Part shown: positions 18,614-31,100 of the stretch, piece after piece
Layout of the letters: each line of letters begins with the position of its first letter
Position numbering within the stretch: the first letter of the stretch is position 1
The notes under the pieces: model-generated
The model's database searches: none
What the model saw: only the letters and a program-made list of their open reading frames with translations
Told to the model about the DNA's origin: nothing
Made by a program: the position numbers and the translations under genes
DNA from: Chara braunii
Lineage: Eukaryota > Streptophyta > Charophyceae > Charales > Characeae
DNA length: 40,998 bases
Reading direction: 5' to 3'
NCBI GenBank assembly: GCA_003427395.1
Contig: BFEA01000025.1
Span: forward strand, 4,164,875 to 4,205,872

Positions 18614-21600
18614 TTATTTGCTCAGCCAGGCTGAAAATTTCAAGTCCTTGTCATTCTCTACCGTCACCAGACTTCCCCTGGCTGCCCAGGTTCTGTCAAA
18701 CCATCTCCTACCTTGTTCCCTGCCCACACCTCCTCTTCCTTTCCTACTCCAGTCCGCGACTATCGCATTCCTAATCTGTGTTTTGACACTATTAATCATC
18801 TCCATATCTGTCATGTCCTCGTTAATAAAAAATGTGCTTATTTTGGCCCTGCCAGATGACTGCATAAATGATAGCCCGAATCACTTGGGCCACGTACCCC
18901 CAACCTTCTCCTATCTGGAGGTTGTCTGGGACACCTCCTAGCAGGACCCACCTCTTATCCCAAGGAAAGGCCTTCTCTGATAGCCTGTCCCAATGCCCCG
19001 CCCACCACTTCCAAATGTGGGCCGAAGCTGGACAGTCCCACCAAAGGTGGACTGTTGATTCAAACGCCCAACCACATCTCCCACAGACTGTGTCTAGTCT
19101 CAAACCTCTTTCTGACAACCAGACTGCTGACGGAGTAACTAATAGCGACAGTAATCAGAGCGTGAATGCTTGTCGTTGGCTAGAGATCAAGATTAGCTGT
19201 TGCCAACATTGTAGTAGTGTCTGAGTGACACATTCTGGTTCCGTGTGCAGAGTTTTGACCCATCTGTCAGCTGCTACTGGGTGGGGAGTTTTGCGTGGTT
19301 CTTGGAGTCTATAACCTAGCTCAGTCTCATATTCTACCAGTAATTTATCTTCTCCAAAATTACCTCTTCCTCTCCACAACCACTTCATGGGATCCACCCT
19401 GAGAGTCTCGAGTTTCTGTCCATCTCCCATAAGGGAGGCTGACCAGGTTCCGTCCTCGTCACAAGATTATTTGATTCTTACTTGTGCTAGTACCGCTGGG
19501 GGGCGCCTGGGCCAGTCGTCTTCATCAATTAAGTGCATCTTCGTCACGTCGTTCACCTCCCCAGACCTCCAACATTCAAATTTCCTCCTGCCATCTTCCA
19601 AATATTGAGTCAGTTTCCATAACTTATTTCTTCCTTGTGCCTGCTTGTCCACATACCATGAGCCTGGCGGGTCAACGCCCTCTGGACTCAACAGGTCCTT
19701 CCAAGCTTGGGGAATCGCTGCTATGATGGCAGCCAGTTTCACCTGTCTCCTTCAAGTTCCCCAGAGTTTGCTTGAGGTCTGAGGGCGATCGCCACCTTCC
19801 TGTAAACTCATCCCAGATGTCTGCAATGCAGGACACCCCTCGCTCGATCCATATTCTTCCGAAGCTGCCCGTAGCCCTGTCTGCTGCGAACCAGGCATCT
19901 CTTCCATCTCTCATCAGCGGATTTTCAAACAGACCTTGCAACAAAACTTCTTGTTTCGTAACTGGAAACCTACAATGATCTGGTTTGATCTTGTGCCAAA
20001 CCTTCAAAATACCTGTCCAGAGTTCCGATTTCAGTGGTTTGCGAAGGAATGAATCAATCCAAATGCATACCCACGCATCTTCTGGTCGACTCAGATTCCA
20101 ACTTCTTGCCAGTGCCCGCTCCGCCAATATAATCCAGTGTTCGTTTGAATTGCACGTTACTGCCTTTATTGCCCAGCTCGCCAGCATCGCTGTGTTCTGT
20201 TTCCCTGGGTCCTTCAGCCCCAGACCCCCTTCTCTCCTAGGAAAGCATATGGTATCCCAGGCTACCTTTGACAGGAAGCCTTCTGAGTCTGAGCTGAAAG
20301 GTTTCCAAAGAAAGTGGGCAGATCTCCTTTTCACTATCGCGTTTACCTTCCCACCCAGTGGCCTAATTTTTCCCACGTACCATAATCAGGCGAAGAGGGC
20401 AACATTTACTACTAACGCTCTTCCCATCAACGACAAATGTGGGGCTTTCCCCCACGTAGAGAAGTGGTGTAGCACCTTCTGTTGCAGTAGCTCGTTTTGG
20501 TGGTTTTCAACTTTACGCAGGAAAGTAGAGTTACTTGAATTCCAAGAAAGCGTTCGGATTGGTGGTTTTCAACTCTACGCATTCCCCATTGGACCTTCAA
20601 CGAGAAGGGGCTTGGTAACATGTACGTTGATTTCGACCAGTTGATTGCCGCTTCTGAAAGTTCCTCATAGTCCCTTAAACACACTCTCAAGGCTGTTAGC
20701 GCACAATCTGTGTTCTCCACTACCGCGAAAAGATAATATGCGAGTGCTTTGACTTGACAGTCTCTGGCTCCGGTTGGCAGACCCTTGATGTCGCTGTGCT
20801 CCCAAATGTTGCAGAGCACTGTTTCTCACTGAAGGACAAAGAGGAGGGGTGCCAGCAGGCAACCCTGATGAAGCGACCTGGACAACTGAAATAATCTTGA
20901 GCGGTGTCCATTTATCATCACCGATGTCGTCGAGGCTGAGTACATCACCACTACCCACCTACAAAAACACTCTCCAAATCCAAGCCATCTGAGGGTTGTG
21001 AGCACGTATGACCAGTTCACCTGGTCATATGCTTTCTCCATATCCAACAGAAGTATTGCGAAGTCCAAGTTGTCCTCTTGAATAGTTTCCATTGCCTCAA
21101 TAGTCGTGACTATATTTACAAATATTGACCATCCTTTCATGAATGTTGCCTGATTATCTACAACTAGGTCTGGCAGGTATTTAGCTAAACTTCAAGCCAA
21201 TATTTTTGCTAGAACTTTATATGCCACATTTAATAGGGAGATAGGTCTCCAGTTAATGGATTTCACTCCTATCTCCCTTCTTGAATAAGACCGAAATAAT
21301 GTCGTTACAGGCATTCCGCCGGAGCTGTCCACCTGTCAAAATCTCGTTGTAAATGTTGACCAGATCCTCTCCCACTACCTGCCAAAACACTAAGTAGAAT
21401 TCTATCGGCAAACCGTCGTTCCCTGGGACCTTCCCTTTCGCCATTGAGCTCAGTGTAGACCTCGCCTCTTCCATTGTAACCGGTCTGTCCAAGTCTAACC
21501 GACCGTGATGCGGAAGCCTGACCTTCAGATTCCTCCAATGAGTATTGTTACACGCTAGGTTGGACTCAGCCCCCTCCCCTGGTCTTCTGGACGTGAGAAT

Positions 21601-22867
21601 GTCTTGATAGTAGCATGCCGCATATTCGCAGAGGTCGAGTGGATGGGTAGCTCGAGGTTCTGTGTCACAGAATGGGTGCGCTAGCTCTATCATCGGTTGA
21701 GTAGATCTCCTTGGCAGCAGCTTCTGAAACGAGTCATTTGTCATGCGATCGTCAACGATTATCCCTTTGACCTTGAGCCTTTCTGCCTAGGTCTCCGCTT
21801 TCTCTTGCTGGAACCTGTCCCATTCCTCCAGTCTCTTCGCCCTTTCCTTACCCCATACCAACTCTGAGATCGGATGTTCTTGCATTCGTTGCTCTGCGTA
21901 CTCCACCCTCTTTTTATACCTCCTTTCTTCTTTGTTTCTCTCCATCGCCAACATTTTTTAGAAGACATTTAACAAATTAGACAGAATCTTGGACCCAACT
22001 TCCCACCAATCTGCGAGCGAGTCGAACTGTTCCTTCTGCTTTGACCATCTGTCCCAAAACTGCGTCACCCACTCCCTCAGATTGGGATCTTTCAAGTTTT
22101 CAGTATTTAATCTGAATTACCGTCTTCCTTGGGGGTGATCATCTTCCAATCTGAACTCAGCTAATACCGGGCAGTGGTCTGGGACAGGTTGATTTTGATT
22201 ATTGATTTTTACCAGTGCATTCAATCCTATCTCATTGACTAAAAAATAGTCCAACCGTCTTCCTCGGCCTTGGTTCGAGAACCATATATAGCCCGGGTTT
22301 GATGGGTGTGTCAGTCTAAATCAGACTAAATTGGTCGTCCATGTGGAGGTCTGTCATAAAGTCCATGATCGGTAGGATCGTTCTCACTGAGTCCCTTGCC
22401 CCTACTCTTTTGTTTTCATTCAGGGTCTGATTCCAGACACCTACAATAATTAAGTTGTCTGTGTTAGGTAGGCTGAACGGTAGATCCTTCAGAAAGGTCG
22501 TTCGATCCTTCTTACTTACTGGCGCATATATGGTGGCCACTACCCACTCCTATTGTCCTATTCCCATCTTAATCCACGCCCATCTACCCCACAAGTCCGC
22601 ATAGTGGTCCAAAATCTCGACATTTACGTCCCTGTGGAGTAGTATCGCAACCCCTCCCCTTGTGCCTTGTGCAGGCGACCATACCAGGGGGCCATCCCAC
22701 CAACTGCCTAGGTCCCGGATCTTATCTTCGTTCAACTTCGTTTCTTGTAAACACGTGATTGCTACGTGATTTTCGTGGATCCAAATTTTCAGCCTAGGTC
22801 TCTTCCTCCTCCCTGTGGCATCTCCCAATCCGCAAATGTTCCAGGTCGCTATTGATAGTCTAACCAT
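18614..22867 (-). pseudogene. LINE-B ORF2: endonuclease, reverse transcriptase, zf-RVT; broken
   Basis: Endonuclease: start at 22867 with LSIATWNICGLG (Trp kept), QETKLNEDKI, TRGGVAILLH; a stop follows near 22550, then ATIYAP and VGVWNQ, where the conserved D of GDWN is V. Reverse transcriptase: MAKGKVPGNDGLPIEFY (about 21440), LDMEKAYDQVNW (about 21030), LHQGCLLAPLLF (about 20850), and ALAYYLFAV (about 20735) in place of ALADDLFAV, so both catalytic Asp residues are gone. A long open C-terminal block lies at 20376-19672 (FLSKVAWDTICFPRREGGLGL). zf-RVT is CGRCGWAFESTVHLWWDCP (about 19055). A stop near 19155 falls at a position that is Trp in LINE-C. A 21-base near-repeat (20499, 20561) adds a local duplication. 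The end is at 18614. Confidence 0.87.
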
Positions 22868-22949
22868 TCAGCCTGAGCCCACCCAACCCTCGGATATGGG
22901 AGGAACCAGGCCTCGATTGCCCATCCACTCCAGCTGGGGCGCTCTCTGG

Positions 22950-25111
22950 CTACACTTTTGTGAGTGCATCCTTCATAAACTGCGAATCCAACTTCTTCTC
23001 CTTATGCAAACGAATCTTCAGCTCCACTAGGCATTCCGTTGATAGTCTTGGTGTGATCGCAATCTTGCAGAGTTCCTGTCTCCTTCCTTCTGAAAAGCAT
23101 GCAAGAGGAATTAATTTTAATCCCATCCTCTCCAACTGTGGCAGACTATCCGATGTAAATTTGTTGTCCAGCACTGGGATAAACAGCTTCACCTTATGTC
23201 CATCGACATCGGTGATGATTATGGCCATCGAGCATTTCGGAACAACTCTCGCAGGAAAGTACTCAAAGTAGAGCGTCTTCAAAGCCTGCTCTATTACTTG
23301 CAGGGACGGAGCGTCCGCTACCGGTTGCGAGAGTAATGTAAACGGGGCCGTCGGTGTTTGCCATGCAATCGCCCAGTAGGCGTTTCTTGCATACGTGCAT
23401 ACCAACGAAAGTAGCATTTGTTCCATACCCGCACCTTGGCCCTTCGCCACAGATGTGAGACGCCTGTCTCTCGTAGTTTTCCTGCCTGGAGTGGCGGTAA
23501 GGTCCAGGGAGTGTGTGGATGATCCTCCTGATTCCTCGGCTCTTAATTCCTTTACTGACGACATGCTCAGCCTCCTTTGTTTCCCTGACGGTCGCGCTCT
23601 CTGATTGGATCCTTCTTCGATTCTTGATGTCGATGCCCCTTGTTTTTCACTCTCAACTTCCTCATAAGTCCCTTCACTTCGATCTTCCCCGACTCTCCTT
23701 CCTGGTGGCGTAGATATCGGAGTGCTGAAAGGTTGACCGCCTCTCTCTACCGTAGTGGCCGCTTGGCCGCTGAGGCCTGGCACAACTTGAAAGCCTGGTC
23801 CTGGATTACCGACAAGGGCTCTGGGATAATAACTATGGAAGGTTGACACTCCATGTGTGCCCGCCGTGCCAAGGCCCCCTCCTTGAGGGAGGGGGGCGTT
23901 TCCACCCGTACCAAACGATTGCTGCTGGTTCAACCAGATCCCTCCGTATGGAGGGTATCCTCCTTGCATCCCGTACATATTGGCTGCCATCTAAAATAGA
24001 TTGCCCATTGACGGGCCTGCTTGCAGCGGCCCACCTAGCCGCCCGTGGCCTCTTGGAGAGAAAACAGGTTCATAGCGGCAATAGAGAAACCAACAGGGTC
24101 GACGCCTCCTGTCGGGATCCTTTGCGGCGGTTGTGGACCGAGTGGGCCATGGTACGATGGTCTTTGACCACCTCTCTTACTTGCTTCCGATTGCGCCGGT
24201 TGTTGTAGTGGTGCATTGAACGCCCCTCCCCCTCCTGAACTCTGTCTTCCTCTATTTCTTCGACAATCTGCTGCCACGTGGAAAAATTGCTTAGAGATCT
24301 GACACTTCGGTGCGGTGGAGCAAGCCAATTTCACCTCCTGTTCGTCTCCATTAGATGTTGTTATCCACAGTTTGTCTTTCATGTTACCTCTTGCTTCTGG
24401 CTCGATGTCAAAATGAGTGTTAACGAGTGCTGGTCTTGGCGGGTCCGTATCCGGACGATGCGCCAGGATGATTCTTCCAATCGCCCGTTGAATTTGCGTG
24501 AATATAAAAGGCATGTCATCCAACGGTATTTGAATTGCGACCACCCAGAAGGTTCTGTCATCTTCTTGCTGCCTCAGCTCCCTGAACTCTGCTTTTGTCA
24601 TCCAGGGTTTAAACTGGATTTTGTATCTTGCCGTTCTCACCGGGATCTCTACTCCTCCTTCATGTATCATATACGTCACCACCTCACGAGATTTCGCCAC
24701 GTACGAGAGCGCATTAGGGCCTTCTATCTTGACTCTGCCACGCCTGGTTTCAGTCGGGAAGTTGTCGCTCCTCAACACCCATCCATTTTCAAAAGCATGG
24801 ATCGTGTCATCCTTCACGCTTCTTGACAGAAACCTTGCGTTCTCCTTAAAGATAACCGAGACCGTCCTTTCCTTCAACCATTTCACTTTTATTTCTTCCA
24901 AGGACGTGTTCAACTTGAATTTCACCTCTCTCCCTTGAACTGACATTTCACCCGGATCCAGTTCCGTTGGGTAAACACCATCGTCAAAACACAGACCCAT
25001 CAACGTTTCGATTCTCTCTTCTTCCTCCCAGTAATTCACCTGGTCCGATGGACGTGTTGGGGGGGATCGAGCACTTAATCTCTCCCCTCTCGCTTCCTCT
25101 GCCTCTTCCAT
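22950..25111 (-). pseudogene. LINE-B ORF1 protein, one frameshift from open
   Basis: The best-preserved ORF1 in the window. Frame one, 25111-24035 (358 codons), starts MEEAEEARGERLSAR and holds IQFKPWMTKAEFRELRQQ, FWVVAIQIPLDD and a degenerate zinc knuckle (CQISKQFFHVAADC, second Cys replaced by Ser). Frame two, 23990-22950 (346 codons), holds a Gly/Gln/Pro-rich linker, a Ser/Arg-rich basic stretch and the C-terminal domain with LVCTYARNAYWAIAWQTP. A single frame change between 24035 and 23990 separates them, giving about 720 residues in all. The two ends align with LINE-A ORF1 at 3158-4003 and 4720-5274. Confidence 0.87.
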
Positions 25112-25440
25112 TGTGACTCCTTATTCCCTCTCTAATCTCACTTCTACTACCACTCAGGTCTAATAGTGACCTTACTCTTTCCGCTCACTACTGCCTTGCC
25201 TTCCTTCTTCCTTCCTCCTACCTTGCTTCTTCTGAACACCCTTTCTATAAGCTTCTTTCTCGAGAAACACGGAAAACGGCAATCGCCCTACTGTCAGCTA
25301 ATAGCTTGTAGCCATAGCTGCTTTCCGACCGCATTGCGGCGAAAGCATCAGGAGTGCCGAGACGCTATCTCGGTGGTAGCACTTCGGTCGACCGAGAGGG
25401 CCAGCTTCCCGACCCGGTAACGCTGGGCAGAGCGCTTGGT

Positions 25441-28140
25441 GCCGGCCTCCGCGTTCCGTCCGTGTCCTCTGATCCACCGTAATTGAATTGGTTGGGCTTA
25501 AAGAGAGCCAATTTGGGTGAGCCTGTGCTCAGAGATTTCGTCTAAGGCTGTTGGCCCAACGGATATGGTATGAGGCTTGAAAACATAAAGACTTGAACAT
25601 TTTGAAGACTTGAAGACATTCTCCTAACGGCCCACCGCGACCCCTATGCAACCGAGTACCCTGGTTGGTGCAAACAGTACAAGCAGTACCAACACTCCAC
25701 AAGGAGGCTATAAATTAATAACTTACCAGCTCTGACTAACTATCCTATACTATTTACACAGACCTAAGATGGCCTGACACCGGCCTTTGCGACCGATTGG
25801 ACATCCTCCGTGTAAAAATGACACTCTACCACCCTCCTCCCTGGCAGTCTACTGTGGCCAGATCCTGAACCGAGTGCCCTGGTTCTGAGCAACATCTAGC
25901 TTACCATATTGTTATCACTTACTCTGCTTACCATTTAGTTTCTGTCTCTCAATGGGGCACATCTAGCACCCATTTCGAAATCATCAATCCCTTTCTTGAA
26001 TGTACTCCCGCCCACTGGTGATCTTTTGCCCAAGTGCGGAGGAACCATCGAAGCTGGTGTCGACTTCCCTTGCCAGATTTTGCCTTGCGCCTCCAATCTG
26101 CCCAGATAGCATGCTTCAGTCCTTTCTTGATGTGTCTCTTTGTTTCCAGATCAGAGTACGGTCGTTTCTGAAATCTCGACCTGTTTCTGTCTGCCCAGAT
26201 TGTCTCGGAGATCAGACCTCTCACCGCGTGTGCTATGTATCCCCATCCGCGGCGCCCTTCGACATCTGACGGAAGGAACCCTAGCAGCACCCACTTTTCG
26301 ACCCACTCCACTCCCTGACCCCCAAGGTCTCTCCAGTGGTGGGCCCACCATTTCTAGATTCATTTTGAAGCGGGGCATTCCCACCACATGTGTTTGGTGG
26401 ATTCAAACGGCCACCTGCACCTTGTGCATGTCAGGTTCACCACCATGCCGCTGCTTGTAAGCCAAACTGCAGAGAGGGTTACCATTAGTGATAGCATCCA
26501 CAATAGGCTGACCTGCTTGCCGTTTGGGAGTGTGGACAGGGTTTTCCACAACCTCTCAAATTCCGACGCTGCATTCGAAAGGTCCTCGTCCCAGATTGCC
26601 TGCCATCGGGGTATTGCCACGTGAGCCTGTGGGTATACTGCCTGTAACCTTCAACGATTGAGTAGTTTTGAAGACCCAGCTTACCGTCTTCTGCTCACTT
26701 TGGTGCCCAACTCCAGGCTGCTGGGTCAATGCATAATTGGTTTAGCAGAAGTTTGCCCACCCATGTGTGTATGCATGTTGCAGGTCTTTTGTTTCTTACA
26801 GTCAGTACCCGAGCTTGAGCAGGGTTATCCCAGAGCTGCATTGTGTCTTCTTCCACAGTGATAGGCCGTTCAATGGGCCTTCGCACTTCCATCTCTCAAT
26901 CCGCCTGAAGCCACTGGGTAAGATTTTCAGCAGCTTCCACAACTCTTTGCCATCACCCTCCTCGTCTGGGACATACCAGGTTCCTGCTGGGTCCAACCCT
27001 TCTGGCCTAGAATGGTGAGCCAGTCTTCGGGGATGGCACTGAGTACGTTCCTCCAGTGCAGTTCCACTCTCTGCAAACCCTGAGTACTGTTTTCAAACCG
27101 ACCAATATCTCTGATCCTCCTAGGACAGACGACCACAAGTCTGATACTCTCACAATTCCTCTCCGGATCCAAGCCTATCCAAAGGTGCCCGTGGAACCAT
27201 CCGCTGGGAATACTTGGCCTGATTGGTCAGTTATTGCTGGATTTTCGAACAGCAGCTGGTTCAACACTTCTTCCTTGGTGGAGGGAGTGGTCTACACATC
27301 TGGAGGGACACGCTTCCACGCCCGCCGGATTGGTTCCCAAAAATTGGATTTGAGTCTCTTCTTACGGAAGGAAGGTATGAAGAAGCAGGCCCAGACATCC
27401 TGGGGCATCCTTAGATTCCACTCGCTCATCAGGATGCGCTCGGCCACGGCAACCCAGTGTTCTCGTGTCTTCATGTTAGCAATTTTGACCACCCAGTTCT
27501 GCAGCTGGGCCTGATTCCTAGCAGACCCAGACCCCCTTTGGACCGAGGGAATCTGAGCGTGTCCATTGCTACTTTAGATATAAAACCCTCGGTGATATGG
27601 GCACGAGGCTTCCATAAAAACCGTGCCACAGGTCTCCTGACTGCTCTGATCACACCCTCCGCCTGTTCCCTCACTGTTGATACAAACCATACGATCGAAA
27701 ACAGGGCTACATTAGAGACTAGTGCTCTACCCAACAGGGATAAGTGCCATGTGTTGCCCCACAGCCTCAGTCTGGCTGCAATCTGTTGCTGAAGCAGGAG
27801 GCTTTGAGATGATGTTTCTATCTGGAGACTGATCAACACTCCTAGGAATCTTTCTTTTCTCCCCTCTCCACTTTGATCATCCCCCATTCAACCTGCAAGG
27901 ATAACTGTGTTGGCAACAAGTAAGTGGACTTGTTCCAGTTGACAGTTGCCTCAGACAGCGTTGAGTACTCGCACAACACAATCTTTAGAGCGGACAACGA
28001 GGCGGTGGAGTTCTCCGAAACTGCGAAGAGGTCGTCTGCAAGTGCTTTCACTTTACATTCCCCACCGGTGTGACGAACCATTTTCTGTAATCGCGCGACT
28101 TTCTGCGCGAAGCTGCCTTGGGGAAATGGATGGGTCGAAT
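25441..28140 (-). mobile_element. LINE-C: 5'-truncated L1-type retrotransposon
   Basis: Lies immediately upstream of LINE-B in the same orientation. It keeps only the distal part of ORF2 (from just before the FADD-type motif, about 28140, to 25949) and a trailer to about 25441 that contains the CCGAGTACCCTGGTTGG and CCGAGTGCCCTGGTTC words shared with other LINE ends here. Truncation within the reverse transcriptase is typical of aborted target-primed reverse transcription. No poly(A) is visible at the left end. Confidence 0.75.
25949..28140 (-). pseudogene. LINE-C ORF2 distal fragment (RT active site to zf-RVT)
   Basis: Starts within the reverse transcriptase; CKVKALADDLFAVSENS (about 28060-28010) keeps the catalytic ADD. 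It continues through ERFLGVLISLQ, LSLLGRALVSN, FISKVAMDTLRFPRSKGGLGL (27887-27471) and MSEWNLRMPQDVWACFF (about 27420), then LSAIPEDWLTILG and WYVPDEEGDGKELWKLL (about 26970). The zf-RVT block CTRCRWPFESTKHMWWECP is near 26430-26370, and the C-terminal GLISETIWADRN through MISKWVLDVPH ends at 25949. At least five frame changes break it. It keeps TGG at several positions where LINE-A has stops, so it serves as the in-window reference for the ancestral reading. Confidence 0.83.
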
Positions 28141-29092
28141 GGGTGAGTTGTGGAAAGATGGGTCGGGCGAGCAAGTTGCATGGATACCCTCTTTTCCTTT
28201 TTTTTTGTTTTCTGTGGAATCTGTCAGGTTCGTGTCAGGAAAGTCCCGCGCCAACGATTGGGTAGCCGCGCCACAACGAACGCAATGGCCAACGGTTGCC
28301 ATAACTTCTTTCTTGTTTTGCTGTGAGCACTAGGAAATTTTGGCGCGATCATCGGGCGGGAATATCGTTTTTGTTTTGAATTTCCGACGGATGTCGAGCC
28401 CCCACGGGCTCGCGGAATTGTTTATTGGGCTCTTCGAAATTTCCTTTTGCAATTAGAACTTAGGCTTGGAATTTAGGTACTCTAAATTTTGTTGCACCGC
28501 ACTTGCGTGCATCTTGGTGCGCTGGGAAGTGGGCTCTGACTGGATCGCGCCCTTAATCTTGTACAACTGTCGCTTTTGGCGGGCGCGATTGTAACTGTAT
28601 TTTTCTTCTTTCTTGACTTCCTCGTGTTTGCCTGCCTTTGTCTTCTTTGTCTTGCATGCTTAATGCTCCATCCTAATTGACCTGAATGCCTGTATGACCG
28701 GATCGATGTGTGGAGTGCGGCTACGACCCCCACGCCTCGGCCTGGCTATGCAAGATGTAGGCACTTCCTCTCTTCCCATCCTGACCACTTGGACTTAATC
28801 CCGTACCTTTTGTGCAAGCATGCATGCTATAAATTTTGCAAGCGCGATTAGTTTGCTCTCTATGAACCTTAGAGTTAGCGCGATCAGTGAGGGTCGGCTA
28901 ACGAGTTAGCTGGAAGAGGTGAGTCGACGAGAGAGTTGGGCGATCCGACGAGCAGGTGTCCGGTATGCGGGGTTGACGTGCGGGCCGCGACCGACTGTGG
29001 CGCATGGGCAAACCTGGCTTGCATGCTCGAACCAAGTGGGGTGACAACTCTGTGTTGATGCGCGGCGACGGACTGCCCACGTTGGGGAGTGT

Positions 29093-29098
<6 letters not shown>
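28141..29098. other. Non-coding interval with a TATA-like element
   Basis: No domain is recognised in any frame. Structure seen: a GAGCCC/GGGCTC hairpin near 28398 and a CATGCATGCTATAAATTTT word near 28822-28840 that resembles a plant RY motif followed by a TATA box. That could be the core promoter of an unidentified transcript or of an LTR remnant. I could not pair this region with another repeat in the window. Confidence 0.4.

Positions 29099-29157
<59 letters not shown>
29099..29157. repeat. (GA)n microsatellite
   Basis: An uninterrupted GA run of about 59 bp. Confidence 0.97.
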
Positions 29158-29158
<1 letters not shown>

Positions 29159-29804
29159 AACTATGTGGGGGAGGAGGTCTCTTCTTCCAATCATCTGTAC
29201 AACTTTGATTTCTATTTTTGCCGATCTTGTTGCGGCCCTCCCGGACCTTCTTTGTAAATTGTTTCGAATTTTCCTTCTTGTCTTTGCTTCTTAAGTATGC
29301 ATGAAATGAATGAGAACCCCTTTTGAGTGATATTTTTGGATAATTTTTTTATGGTGCCTGCTTAATTAATTCGCCACTTTCAAGTAGCCATCTGTGTCGA
29401 TAATCCGAGGTCTGATTGAAAACACTCGCTGTGGATGTTTAAGGTTTGATTGTTAGCCTTTGATCGTCTTCAAATCACCAGGAATGCGGCGATGTCAGGA
29501 CGATTGCCCCCTCGCCCCCCCTCCTTTTCTCTTCCCCTTCGTCACATGAATCGTAGGAATGTGAATGTAATGACGGGATCTCACCCGAAACGGCATGGGT
29601 AGGATAGTTGCATGTAGGAAGGGCACAATCAATACAGCGACACGAGAAATCCAAGCCTGATCCACTTTCGTTCATGTGCACGCTCGCGTACGCACACGAT
29701 CTCGAGAAAACCGAGTCGCAACGTACACACGCGTCTACATGAGTCAAACCCTGATCCTAGCTCACTATAAGGGATGAGGGAGATCGAGTCCACCGTTCAA
29801 ATAT
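29158..29804. other. Non-coding interval, no firm feature
   Basis: At about 29480-29510 the words CAGGAATGCGG and ATGTCAGGACGATTGCCC resemble the LINE-A 3' UTR at about 10081-10110, but the match is short and does not extend, so I do not call an element. Nothing else is recognised. Confidence 0.4.
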
Positions 29805-30485
29805 TGTTGTAAAACCCCCCTTTATGATCACCGATCATGAGAGCCCGAGGAAACCAGAGTATCGAGAATACTGGGAGGGAGAACATCTCAGACGGTCGGG
29901 AACCTTGAGAAACCCGGAATTCCCCTGTCTAACTTAGAACGACTGACTGTGCGTGAGAGACTTCCACCGGGCCATAACTAACGATCCTAGGGGCTTAGAC
30001 TATCCGGAGACTAACAACACTCAATATTATATATCTCGGGGCTTCCTCGTTATTAGTACAAATTTTCCTCCCTTCCATCTCCTCCTTCCATATCACCAGC
30101 TCACAGTGGTACCGTGGAATTCCATAGCTCGCTATTGGCCCCGCACATCGTCCGAAAAGTGCCCGCGGCACCAGACATATCAAGCTTCGGGATTTAGTCG
30201 ACGAACCCGAGCGGAGGCCGAGCGGCGCCGGCAGCTGTTCGAATAGCGCAACAACCATAGCAACCCACCGGTCCACCAGATACGGGACCAACCGCGACGA
30301 CGACACTCATACCAGAGGTAGCCTGGTCTCTCGAAGTCCAATATAACTCAGGACCACCATCTTGCTCAACTACCCCTAAGCTTGCCACCGAAGATCTCAG
30401 TTCTGACCTTGGACTCCACCGCCACTTTCCTAAAATCCTTGGCGCACCCCTTTTCGCACTTCCGGGCCCCCATACCTATGTATCA

Positions 30486-30505
30486 CCCGCGGTCATGACC
30501 GCGGG
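30486..30505. promoter_or_regulatory. Perfect 20-bp palindrome CCCGCGGTCATGACCGCGGG
   Basis: A self-complementary 20-mer with core GGTCATGACC. The inner 18 bases recur exactly at 30977-30994, and GCGGTCAT/GACCGC half-sites recur at 30909-30934 and 31017-31046. A repeated dyad upstream of a TATA-like word suggests a dimeric transcription-factor site in the LTR promoter; the factor is unknown. Confidence 0.6.
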
Positions 30506-30906
30506 CGTTTTTGCCGCATGCGGTCGGGACCCCGTCCGCGTCGGTCGACCTCCGCGACCGACTGCGGGCATGAAACCCGATAATTTTTAAAAAATAAAAT
30601 AGTAGGCCAAAAAAAAAAACAAAATTGGGGTTGTAGGGTTTGAAATTCCCTACAACCATATATTTTTAGTTTTATTTTTTGACTTTTTTTATTTAAAAAA
30701 AATAAAAAACAGAAATCCCTCAGGCAAAAGTTCTTCACTTTATTTTTTTTTGTAAGAAAAATAAAGGATTTTGTTTGCTTTTCATCTCAAATGTGGTAAC
30801 GAATTTTGATATGACCCCAAGGCAAAATTGTTCAGTTTATTTTTTGGCATAACATATACGTTTTTCAGAGTTTTCTGAATTCTTTTTTTTTTTCTTTTTT
30901 TTTTTT

Positions 30907-31022
30907 CATGACCGTGGAGCGCGGTCATTACCGCCGCCTCGCGGCCGAATTCTTTTTTTTTTTTCATGACCGTGGACCGCGGTCATGACCGCGGCCTCAC
31001 AACCGAGACCATAGTCCGCGGT
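30907..31022 (+). repeat. 58-bp tandem repeat in the LTR promoter region
   Basis: Two head-to-tail units (30907-30964, 30965-31022) each start CATGACCGTGGA followed by an 8-10 base GCGGTCAT dyad. The first ends in a poly(T) run. The second contains the perfect 18-bp palindrome at 30977-30994. Confidence 0.75.
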
Positions 31023-31100
31023 CGTGCCCCCAGCGACCGTGACCGCGGGGGATTTATAGCCCCATACCACTCGATTAGGAAGTCGCGTTGGGTGTGAGGT

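Larger units (their letters stand above)
18340..25440 (-). mobile_element. LINE-B: near full-length L1-type retrotransposon, heavily decayed
   Basis: Minus-strand order: leader (about 25440-25112), ORF1 (25111-22950), ORF2 (22867-18614), trailer (18613 to about 18340). It is the same family as LINE-A, with matching motifs in the same order, but more diverged and with more frameshifts. No poly(A) (poly(T) on plus) is visible at the left end; the adapter duplication at 17994-18337 may have replaced or displaced it. The leader contains several hairpin-forming GC words (25320-25440). Confidence 0.85.
29808..31100 (+). repeat. Candidate 5' LTR of the gypsy element
   Basis: The left edge is chosen at TGTAAAACCCCCC (29808), which resembles plant LTR starts; the right edge is set by the primer-binding site. 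It does not end in the usual CA, and no 3' LTR exists to confirm the limits, so they are tentative. The distal part carries GC-rich palindromes (30486-30505, 30977-30994), a 58-bp tandem repeat and a GATTTATAGCC TATA-like word near 31050, a plausible U3 promoter. 30560-30900 is very A/T-rich. Confidence 0.4.

Noticed and set aside
20499-20581. A regulatory repeat pair (GGTGGTTTTCAAC...) in LINE-B
   Set aside because: It lies within decayed ORF2 and is most simply a 62-bp local duplication.
28800-28870. A host-gene promoter (RY motif plus TATA box)
   Set aside because: The words are present but no coding sequence or spliced-gene signal follows, so I list it only as a TATA-like element.
29470-29520. 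A plus-strand LINE 3' UTR fragment
   Set aside because: About 30 bases resemble LINE-A at 10081-10110, but the match does not extend on either side and there is no tail.
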